Part shown: in pieces, positions 12,801-24,800 of the stretch | Numbering within the stretch: position 1 is the stretch's first letter | Layout of the letters: every line of letters starts with the position of its first letter | NCBI GenBank assembly: GCA_034687125.1 | Contig: JAQGBZ010000082.1 | Coordinates: forward strand, 124,001-188,000 | Direction of reading: 5' to 3' | Source: Neelides folsomi | Taxonomy: Eukaryota; Arthropoda; Collembola; Neelipleona; Neelidae | DNA: 64,000 nt | The notes under the pieces: generated by a model | Databases searched by the model: none | What the model saw: the letters and a program-made list of their open reading frames with translations, nothing else | What the model was told of the DNA's origin: nothing | Program-made: the position numbers and the translations under genes

Positions 12801-15800
12801 GGTGTACTCTATATATTTGTATTATGTAATGTATTATATACATTTCCTATTTGTATCTCTAGTTTATGGAACTTTAAGCCCTGTCTGTTCAAACGAGTTT
12901 TCCCTCTCATACAACTCAATTAAGTCCATTATAGTGAAATGTGGAAAGAATGCTTTCATCACTTCCCTTCACTTTTACAACTAAATTGAACTCGAGTGGT
13001 TTGAGCTCACTTTCCCATTTCTCCCCTTTTTACATAATACCAAGCCACACACGTTCATGAATTATTTCAATAAAATCCAGTCCGCTTAAACTCAAAAGTT
13101 CATTAAAACCATATAGCACATACCATACATATATGTCCATACATATTAAGTACAGTGTTATTATTTGCAAAACTATATACAAAACTCAGATTCATACTAC
13201 CATACTACCCAACAACAGTGAAGTTGGCGCACTCCAGTAAAACTTTCATTGTACTTATATTTCTTATAGTACTAGGTAGAAATGTATTTTGCGTTTTATT
13301 TCGATAATATAAGTTGAAATTAGTAGGTATTAAGTATGTACCGGGTGTCCCAGCGTTAACTGAGTATTTTTAATCATACATAACTTTTTTATTTTTTAAT
13401 GGAATTTACTCAAAGATTACCATTGTATGTTCAATGCTATGTTAAAATTGTATTATTTTATTCAATATTGTATTACTTTTCCTTTACCCATTTATGACGA
13501 AAAATGAAAATAAACCATTGGTTAGAAATAAAATGATTAGGAGTGTCAAACAAGGAAGCGCGCCAACTTCACTGCTGTTGGGTAGTACATTATAAATATT
13601 ATCTACCATTTGTATTTGTGTAGTAATACAGTACATCTACCAATTTAATAATAAATAAGTACTCAACATTCATAATTTGAACATTTAGGTTGCTTTTAGT
13701 CAAGTTTATGTAAATTAATATACCTCTTATATTTTCAGTCATTTTTACAATTTATACAATTTATACATACTTTAGTAAAACTGTAAATACTGTCATGAAA
13801 GCTTTGACGATTTTGGAAAGACAAAAGGCAGGTAATTTAAATACAAGCTGTGAATATAAAATTTGACTCACGGTAGGGCATGGGAGCCGTTCCGAAGCGG
13901 GGTTCTTGCAAGAGCGGACTCGGGCGCCCTTCCTTCGTCGACCCTGGGATTGAGAAACAAATCAATTAAGGAGATGGGCCCATTGAAAGGAAATGAAGGA
14001 GGCGGGAGGTTTGGGAAATGGGAACAAAATCCAATTTTCATATCCCTTCACTCCCTCCGCCTTCTACTTCTTAAGCTCATTTGGGAGTTCGTGACTCGAA
14101 ACACCGATTTTTCTCCCTTCTGTTACAACAAAAACCATAGACCTACTTAAACTCAAGTCGAGCATAGCCGTTGAGGGAATTTGGGAAAATGATGTGAAAC
14201 AAGGTAGAAAAAAATTGGAAATGACAGACGCTCCTTGTCTTTCCACATCTCTCCATTTTTCCTTCTTCTTCACGTAAATAGATAAAAAACCATATAGAGA
14301 ATATGAAATAAAATAGAACCATATATGAAAAAAAAGAATAAGAGAAACAAAAGGATGGGGAAAATCGTTACGACTCATTGGGAAATGTAATTCGAACCAT
14401 TGGACAAAAAATGACAAAATTCCCTTTAGAAGACAATAAGACCCCAAAGACCAAAAAATGTCCAAAAAACATCCTAAGCGTCAAGAAAGCAAGACAAGAA
14501 CCCAAGGTTCCTTTTTCTTCTCTTAGTCCTATGTAAGTAGTAAAATGGCCAAGGAGTCCATTAAAAGAAGTTCCTTTAGCGATATAGAACGATCTTGAAG
14601 GGAAGCAAAGCATGACATTGATTTATGCATCTTAGGAAAAAAACTTCATATAGAACTTCTTTCCTAAACATACACAGTAATACTTACATAAATATATTTA
14701 TGTATGTAAAAGTTCATATAAGTACATAAGTATAAAAGTTAAAGTACATACGGCATATGTATAAAATATATTAAATGTATACAATGTGTATGTGTGGAAA
14801 AAGGAGAGAAAGATCAGGAAAAGGACAAAAGAGAACTTTCCCATTCCTTATATTTTTTAGCAAATATTTACATGGGGAAAGATAGGAAAGTCATTCGGCA
14901 TCCGGCCAAAAAAGGTGAAGGGAAATTATTAATCAGAATGTACACAAAGTTATTAATTAATCTAAGCCATTTTTTCTAATTTTTCCGGGGTTGATAAAAC
15001 TGAATAAACCAGAAAGGAGAAAAAAAACAGGGGGGAAATATCTTCCCACCACATTAATTATGAACAGAGATGAATTCAGAACATGGTGATAAATATGTTT
15101 TTTGCCTCCTTTAATTAATTAGAACGTGAAGAGGGTGGAATGTTTTTTTCCTCATTCAATTTCTCACAAAAGTCCTTGTCCATTTGTCAAGGAACAAAAT
15201 GGTAAATTGTCAATATGGGAAAGAAGTCAAGAGAAAAACTCGTGCGGAAATCCCCTTCATATTACAAAGTGTAGTCAAAGTGTAGTACAAAATGCAATAT
15301 GGAAAAAGTGAATATATTTGAAAGTATTCTGTATGTGGAATGGGAAATGGTGGAATGGGAAAAGAGGAATTTGGTGCAAAGGATCATAAATCTTATGTTG
15401 GAAGTGAATCTTAAACAAGACATTTCGTCTCCATTCAAATGTAATAAAAGGGAGAAGTGAGATGAATGCGAGATGAAATAACAAGAAGCAGATGGAAAAC
15501 CTTTCCCCACCTTTTCAAGACGTCTTAACTCCTTTTCAAAACCCTCGCTTTTCATCTTAACTAATTAATGTCTGGGGCCTATCTCCGCCCCGCACGCTCG
15601 CCAAACTTCCTCGAGGAACGCAAATGAGACAATTAATATGATAAATGGAATTAAATTATAACCAACAATTAACATCGGCTTTTAAATTATTTTCCAATCT
15701 CCCTCCCAGTCCCAGACACTCCCAAAAGTCTAAACATTAAATTGAATTTATTAAACAATCCCGTTATCTTAGTTCTTACTTTAGCTTCATTAAATCCTAT

Positions 15801-18800
15801 AATCTTATTTATATCGAATAAACACCAATTTAACAAACATTGTGTCTCTATAATATAATACGATAACAAAGTCTATGTTATACATATTGGATGTATTGGA
15901 TCCAAGTCAAAGTTAATTGAGGAACAAAAGTTTCAATTAGTATGCAAATCGTTAAGAAACTTTATGAACCCGAAGATGTTGAAAAGTTGGAAAAGTTTGT
16001 CCAAGAAATGACAAATTATTAAAATGAGTTGCCATCCATTTGCCATCAAGGATGTGTTTTGCAAGGTTGTTCCACGTTTCCCAATTCCCGTTACGAGTCT
16101 TGTTCGCCTAACGACCCAAGTTGATCTCGTAACATTAGGCGGACCCCAAAACGGCGGGCAAAGGTGTTTTAAAAGAGTTGCCCAAAACGCCAACCCCCCT
16201 TCAATGGGGGTTCGAAATGGGAAGTTCATTTAATATTCACACACTCGAGACCATTAAACTCCCTTTCGGGCCACCACGGCCACTTCATGTATAATTTCCG
16301 CCTTCACTTTGCACTTGCTCTAAAAGCGATACTTGAATTGAGATCCAAACAACAATCATCTCATCAATAATTCAAACACGCTCTCAAATGAACAAACTCT
16401 ACAAATAACATTCTTCTAATTTTCCCACTCATTTACAAACCATCATTCTAATCCCCGCGTCAAAATCAATCTAATTCCTGCGTTAAATTATAATCAATTT
16501 AATTCCAGCGAAAATTGTCATTCTATCTGTAATTCCCGCTATAAATCTGACTAATAGAATTTTAATTCCCGTTCTAAATTGTAATCAATCTAATTTTAGT
16601 GAAAATTGTTATACTAATTCTCGCGTTGTTTGAATGACTATATTCTATTCAGAAAATCCGTGTAGGTGAGTTTGAAAAACCCGCACATAATTTCCAGAGA
16701 TACGAATTTCAATTTCACTGTTACTATTAATTGTAGTATTGCATATGCAATATTTAAACCAATTCATTACCCATCTACAAAATACATAACATAACTATTT
16801 CAATAACATTTCATTCCATTTGAATTTTATTGATGTTTTAATGAAACAATAAAATAATGAAATTGAGGCCAAAATATAAAATAAACATTAAACTTTTTCA
16901 AAAACAATATAAATTAGCATTACTACAATTAATAGAAACAGTGAAATTGAAATTCGCATCTCTGGAAATTATGTTCGGGTTTTTCAAACTCACCTGCACG
17001 GATTTTCTGAATAGAATATAAAAACTGCGAGTATTTCCTTTCTATGAACCTCAAATGGCTCTTCATCCATTTCCTCCCATTTCCCTTCAAATATTTCCTT
17101 CCTGGAAGTTCTGTGTGGAAGTTGGGTGTGAGTTGTGTGTGAATTCCGTGGGAGTTCTCTCTCTCTCTCTATGGTGGAATAAAAAGGGTGAATTTTGGGG
17201 GAAAGTACACAAAAGTCCCTCAGTCCCTATAAAATATAAGGAATAGGGTTGTGGGGGACTTCTTCCCCCTTTTTCGACTCTATCAAAAAAACCCTCGAGG
17301 TCTCTTGAGACCAAACAGAAAAAGATGAAAGAGGAAAAAACTTTCTTCGCTTTCTCTCCTTTAATCGAAGGCCAAAATAATTCCCCAATTTTTTACCCCA
17401 TCAAAAACATCCCATAATTTAGTCAAAATTTACTCCACATAATATTTACATAAACCATCAAACGACATTCGCCCACATACAAGAATTTCCATAATTCACT
17501 TTTAACATAACTCCTGATCCCATATAATAAATATTACATATCATCTTTACAAGCTTATAATATCATCTTTACAAAATACATATCAGTAGCTTATATTGGA
17601 TATAAGTAATATTGTATTATTACGCATTACATTTATTTCTCTTGTAATATTCAATATTTATTTGTTCTACCATTTTCTTAATATTTTTCTAAATTGCTCT
17701 ACAAAGTGAAATGTAGCAGAGCGTTAAAGAAGAAATAAATTTTGTTTGATAAATTTGATGAAAGAATTGAAGATGAAAAGTTTGTGAAATTGGGATTAAA
17801 TGCGGGTGAAGGTAACGATGCGTTTATTTCCCCTCCTCCCTTTGTTTCCCCCTTGGAGGAAATTGGCGTTGACCTTACGGGTGACAAAAGAGGGAGAGAC
17901 ATCAATTTCTATAGGAAAGGGGATCTCAAGAAGATAGGGGGAATGAGCTGAAAGAATGAATGGGACGATCAATCGAAACTGTGAGAACTTTTCCATCCAT
18001 TCAAACCACTCCTTCACTTATGTTACATTACACATCCTACAACCCCCATGATATACAACTCTTATTACATCTACAACATCTACAGCTTCAAATCACTAAA
18101 ACTTTCATCCTATTGTTAGACATATCACTACCATACAATTATATACAAAGTATGGTATATACGAATATATCTTCAATATTAACTATAGTATACTACAATA
18201 ATAGCATTTTACTACAAATAGTATTTATAATAATAAGACTTGTAGTAAAGATTAATAACTACAGATGATCTAGATAGTAAATAATCTCTAATATGATATA
18301 TAATTTGTCATCTGCAATACATACAAATATGAATAGTTATGGATATGTATGGTATATGAGTTAGGGATATGTATGGTATATTTAATGTATGGGATATTGT
18401 CCTCCAAGAAAGGAACTCACAGCTCTTGAAATAACCCCAGAGAGGAATCATAGGAAAGGGATTTATGGCCTGCCGACAGCATTCATAATTCCAAACAATA
18501 CATTTATATTACTTCGCCCCTCCGCTCTGACACTCCAGGAAAATGGTGAGAATTAAAAGGTCGGGGGTTTGGCGGATGAATCTCTCTCATTAATCCCTTC
18601 GTCTAAAATTCCTAAATAAGGACTCATCTTTCTTATACTGATATTAATATCCATATATAACTATAAGGATATTTCCTTCCTACATTTCTCACGTTCATCT
18701 CTCATGGTTTTCTCATAGTATTATAAGATGATCTTCTATCAAGATGATTCCAAGTAAGGGTAAGGGAAAGCTTAGGAGGAATCAAAAGTGATAAATCATG

Positions 18801-21800
18801 TTTTAGTGAGAATAATTTAAGAGTAAATCATATGAGCGCCCCCGTCGGCTCCCACCATCGATTCGTCATGATTATCCCCCATATGACGGAGAGGAATAAG
18901 GAAGGGGGCAGATGTCCAAGGAGACACTTTCTTTGAGGAATAAAACCACAAGGGGCCATGAAACATATTGTCCCCTCCGTCCTTAAAACCACAACTTGGA
19001 GAAAACTCCTTTTCACGACCAAACTTCTTCCCCTCCACAACTTCTTGATGGGACTTAACTTAAATATACGATTTTTACAACTTTTTTAAAAATATTAAAT
19101 AAAACATTAAATTAAATTAATTTTAACTAGATATAATAAAATTTGAAAAAAATTCATAAAATGATTTTTTCGTGATAATTCAAGATAATTGTGATTAGGT
19201 AAGATTCATTTTAAAAATGGCTGTTGAAGGGAAAAAAGGAAATCTCTAGAGAATGATGAATGCGATGCGGTGTAAGCAAATTACTTGAGGGTAAGGGCAA
19301 GGGCCAAAATGGTGAAATTATTCTCAAAGGGAAGAAAGCATATATAGGAAATTCCCCCTTTTCTTATCGCCAAAATACAAATTGATCGATCATTTCTCCT
19401 TTCCCCTTTTTGGAAAAAGATTATATATAAATACATAGGGGATAGGAAAAAAGTGGAGATTCGGCCCTTTTTTCCCACACACACTTCATCTAAATAAATA
19501 TCAAATACCCGGGACTTGTTTCTCTTTCGGATAAAAAACCAAATTCATTCCCAATTTGCTTAACAAAAGTACGACGAGAGAGTCAATGAAGTCAAAGGAG
19601 AGAATTCAAAGGAGAGAATTCAAGGGAGAAGAAATATTTGAAAAAAAGGAAGAAATATTTGAAAAAAAGGAAGAAATATTTAAAAGGGCAGAGAGAAGTC
19701 AATTTGAATTTCTTACCAAGATTCGGGTTCGTGTAGTCCCAGCTCTCCGAGTCATTCTTGTAGACGTTGAGTTTGGAAGGCTGGAAAGAAAAAAAAAGTT
19801 TCGGATTTGAGAAAAACTTGGAAATATTCATCCACAAGAGAGGGAATTCCATACTAATGAGGACATCTGATGATAAGTCATAAATTAGGAAAGGGGAGAT
19901 GAAAAAAAGTCTTTGGGCTTCATTCGCATTCTCTCCACGGTTCATGGCCAAACGGGGAAAGTTTCTTTAATATAAAAACGGCCCCGAAATTCCCGAACAA
20001 TCTTTGATTCACTTCCAATTACTCAAACCTTTTGCTCGAGCTGAGGTTTAACCAAAAAACTCATCCTTTATTCAACCTTTCAAAAATTCCTTTCCCATTC
20101 AATTTTCTTAATAAATGAAAAGAAAATTTTAAAATTCGCTTCCTTCAACAATTTTCCAACGAGAAATTTTCCAATTTTTTATAAAAAATTCACCCTGTAA
20201 ATTCCTTAACTTAAACCTTGTTAAAAATTCTCATAATATACCCTTTTTAAAATTCTTGTGTTCAAACCATTTTAAAAATTTCGTGACCTTTCACCTCTAG
20301 AATTTCTCGTATCGGTTCCCTCCCCCGTCACTCGCATTTCACAATTGAAGTCGGATGAGAGAAAGAAGCGAAGGAGAAAAATGAGATTGTGGGAATTCCG
20401 GACCTTTTGCCTTCTTTGAGTTGGGTCGTGGAGAATGGGAGAGATTACTCCTACAAGATCACTTCAACCTTCAAAGGGATCCTTCCAATGCTCAACTTAT
20501 CACAAATCCCTCAACCGAACCTTAAGAAACCGATTCCAAATAAATATATAAAATCCTATAAAAGAAATAAATATACGAACAGCGAAGAATATATAATACC
20601 ATATAAAACTGTATAAATACCTACAACCATATAAAACTGTAAAAGTGTACAAAACCTTAAAAAACCTAAACAGATACATATATCTTACAATATATTTATG
20701 TATAGAATGTTATGTCTGGTATTTATATTATACAAGACTGTATAAATATAAGATATAAAATAAATATATAAGCCTTTGGTATAAATTGTGTAAAATCCCT
20801 TATACCATATTGAGTCTGTATAAATGTGAGACTAAATTCGTATTTGCCGAGTCAACTTCCCCTCACTTGACTTTTTCTTCCTTAAAGAGGTCTAAGAAGA
20901 TGATCGTTATCTTGAGCTGGAGATTTAAGAAGGCAATTATCTCCTCGAAGACGAACGATTGAAAATGAAGGGAGAAGGAGGGGAAATCGGGGTGTAAAAG
21001 ACTATTTATCTCTTATAAAACTAGAGAAAAACTCAAGTAGCTCATTTATCACTTCAAATCCTCTTTCGCCTTCCAAAGTGAAAGAAAAATTCCAATGAAC
21101 TTCAATCTCCACATATTTAATTAAAAATCTTTATCTTATCATTATTAAGAGATTAAAACATAAATTAACAATCAATGACGTTAAAAAAATTATCCTATGA
21201 TATTAAAAAAGTTTAAAATTAACAAAATTTTAAATTAAAATATTATCACTGGCATTTTAAAAATATTAATTTTTCACAAATTGCCAAAAATTATTTTTTT
21301 TACTGATTGCCAAAAATTAAAATTTTCAGTTTGCCAATAATTTTTCCCAATAGTTCATAAATTTATGTAAAGTTTGCATATTTCAATCAATTTATTATTC
21401 CTATCTTCAGTTCATCAGAATATCTATGAAATCAAAGTCCTCATATTATGCAACGTCATCCTTTTTAATACTTTGGACGTCAAAGCTGACTTTTCCCATG
21501 GTGTTACATTCAATGCCCCTTTCCAATAATACAATTTAATCCGACCAAAAGCCCGAATGTAAGCCCTGCCATATCTCCTTCCCGACTCTCCTCAACTCCT
21601 GCACAATTCGAGAAATCCGAAATAGAACTCTAATAAATTCCTCCCGCTCCTCCGCCTGACAATCGCCCTTCACTTAAATGTCACAAAATTTCCAAAGTTT
21701 AGAATCAATAAAAGATTCAAAACTTCCCGCACCTGTTCCTTTTAAAAATAATATCCAAGCTTCATTTCTTTAATAATAATAATACCTTCCAATATCTTCT

Positions 21801-24800
21801 AATACTTCAAAAAATCTTCAAAAAATCCATCGAAAAATCTTAAAAAATTTCAAAACCACTCAATTTAAACTAAAACCTGAGACAGTTAAACTAAAACTTG
21901 AGACAGTAAAAACAATACTTTTACTTTCCCCATTCTATTTTCCCCTACATTTTGAAAAAGAGAGTGAAAGTGGTAAAATGGATGGAAAGTGGTTAGAGAG
22001 CGAGTGGGAGTTTCCCGGGAAGTTTGTTACCCGGGCCGGGCATTAGACGAAATCTCTCGGGTTGAAATATGAAAAGGAGATTCATAAAGATGGTGAGAGA
22101 AGTAGGAGAGAGACATTTCCCAACTTCCACCACCCCAACAAACTCCGCATCGATTTTGTGCGGGAGTTCGAAAGGGCATGAGGAGATTTGAGGATGTATT
22201 TATTCCCTCAGTCCTACAGATGCGATGTAGCTCTTGAATCCTTCCCCTCTGCGACCAGATCAGCAAACAGTAAAAGAGCAAACAAAAGAGATCTCGTTTA
22301 AACCCTCTTGTCCACAACCTCGTCGGCTCTCTTAACCTACCAAAATACCTTCGAAAAGCTTTACAAAATTCCCCAAAACAAATTCCGTCATAAATAAATA
22401 CAAAGAGCAAATAAATCCACAATTTCAAAATAAATATTCCTTCAATCGTCATTACAAATAATCTCTGTATTTACAAAACACATACTTATAATATGCACAC
22501 CTAATAATACATACCTACATATTAGGTAATACACGAATACAAAATATTCGATATCATAAAATTGCAAAATGCCGCCAAATAAATAATAATAATAATTTCT
22601 AAATATTCTTTAAAACATCATTAAAAAATAACAGAAAAAAATAGCTTCTGACAAACCAAAAAACTATAAAGAAGCTAAAGATTGTAGATTTCCATAAAAT
22701 GTGTTCTGACTAAATTCTGCCAGATAATCAACGTCTCATAAAAATCCTTTTCAGACCCAATTTAGAAGCACAAAGGGTTTCTAATTAACTTACAAAAGAT
22801 TTGGGTTGGTGAAATTAACATTAACAAAGTGAGAATTTTGAACGTGGGGGATAATCTCGGATGATTAATTCCATTCTCAGCCCTTTCCCTTCTCCTCCTC
22901 CCCCACAACATTTCCCTCCTCCTTCTTTCATTTGTCCTAATTAGGTAGTTGGAAGGATTGAAGTTCCTTCGGTTCCAAATGCCACCTTTCTTCCCATTTG
23001 TCCGCGTCTCATTTGGGAGAAAAAAGATGCGGGTAGGAAATGAAGGGCGGTGAATAGGAAGTTAATTGAGCAGTGCGGGTCTTAAATTTATACTCCAACT
23101 GAATGACGGAGCTCTTCTGCCGTTCAAATCAACGACCCTCCATCTACTCAGACAATGAAACTTCAAGAACCTCTCTTCTAATAAATCCCCATTCATCTCC
23201 GTTCCACCACAGCTAATAATTCAATAATAGCTTGTTCTAATTTATCAAACATAATATATACCAGAACATATCTCAATATAAAACTTCATATTACGTACAC
23301 TAATGTAATATATTTTATATTCATATTAAAAGTAACGAAACATATTGGTTGTTTTGTTGTTTATATCAAAACAATAATTCAAAGCCCCAAAAGTTGGTTC
23401 TTAACAAATCCCTGGTTCTTAAAAGCTAAATGAATAAAAGCTACTTCAACTCCTTTTCACTCATTTCCATTCATTCTCCTTAATTTTCACATGACATATT
23501 TAATTCAATAGTTAATTATATATAAATACTTAATGATCCTCTAATTCTATAAATTACTTTAATTATAAAGTAAGCATATCCCTATCCCTGTATCCAATAA
23601 ATTACTTATAATTATCTGTTTCTTTTATGTTCATTAGGCTTCACCAAACTCGCAAACCAAATTAGAGAAAGCTGAATGAAACCTGAAGAAAAGGTTTTTT
23701 ATTTCCCCTTTAATCTCGCAAACTCCTGCTAGGACAAAGTGAGAGTTTTTGAATGTTTTTGAAAATTAAATGGATCCCATTGAGCTTTCTAAGTAAATGT
23801 AAAAGCATAGGGATGGGGTTTATTATCAAGTTTAAAATACTTTAATCCAGACAAAGGTGGGTGTGAGAGTGAAGAGGTTTAAAAGGTAAAAGGAGAGTCA
23901 TTTTCCTAAGAACCTCCATCTAAATCTTCTCCTTTTAATCCCATTTCAAAGTGAAGTCCCAGACGCTCCCCTCCGAAGACTCCGAACTGGGAATTCCTTC
24001 CCGCCCTTCCCTTTCAATTCCTCCCCATACAAAAACACACGAAACTAATAAATATAAACCCTTAAGACTTCTCCTTTGAGTCCCTTACCACCAAAGATAT
24101 CCCAAGAAGCAAATACCATATACTATATACATACATGCAACAAAATATGTATGGTACATTCATATATTAAATTAGTAAAGTAGTCAAATTCGGGAATGGT
24201 TCCATTACCAGGGAAGATATTTATATGAGAAATGCATAAGAATTACATAAGAATCATAGGATAGTATGGATTATATTCAAATGGGTTAAGTTCTATACAT
24301 TCTCATACAACTATGTATACATACTATGTATAGATTTCTCTATGTATGGTATACATATATGAATGTACTATATTTCTACACAATTCCCAAAAAAGCTTGA
24401 AGCTCCCCAATGGTCGTATTTGTAAATGGTTCCCTATTGACTACAATCAGTACATCTGTTCTTTCTATTCCATAATGTTAAATTTAAATATCCGAGCGAG
24501 GACATAAGAATGGTAATTAGGTTGAAGAGATCCTCCAGGGCTAAATACTGCCAAAGAGCTTTCAAAAGGCTTCCATTTATGATTATGTCTTTATTTGAAT
24601 GTCTCCCTCCTCCGTCATTTTGTAACTGACATGGAGATTTCGATATCCTGCAATTCACATCGGAGACATCGGAGAGATTGGGAAAGGCCCGATGGGAGAA
24701 TATGGCAAGAATGAGTAATTTAGTGAAACAGTGGAACTGTCAATCCCAGAAGATTCCAGGAAAACTAATTAAATCCATCTCTTTGGTTCTACCGAGGGAA

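Larger units (their letters stand above)
8892..13871 (-). other. HNRNPL: hnRNP L intron 7 (5.0 kb)
   Basis: This is AT-rich non-coding DNA between exons 7 and 8. It contains short direct repeats of caaatacaatttata type (about 9065-9250), a small GC-richer patch at 9354-9551 without a credible product, and a GC-rich spot near 10920. Two fold-back elements (9984-10061 and 13203-13587) lie in it. I see no coding exon. Confidence 0.6.
13944..19716 (-). other. HNRNPL: hnRNP L intron 6 (5.8 kb)
   Basis: This is non-coding DNA with many purine- or pyrimidine-rich blocks. It includes a degenerate tandem repeat (16441-16630), a palindromic element (16639-17020), a short CT run near 17156, and a 21-base tandem repeat beside exon 6 (19627-19684). 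The patch at 16024-16233 is GC-richer and open on both strands, but neither product is recognisable. Confidence 0.55.

Noticed and set aside
14064-14465. 133-codon minus-strand frame in intron 6
   Set aside because: The product is a Phe/Leu/Ser-rich low-complexity sequence, as expected from pyrimidine-rich intron DNA, with no homology.
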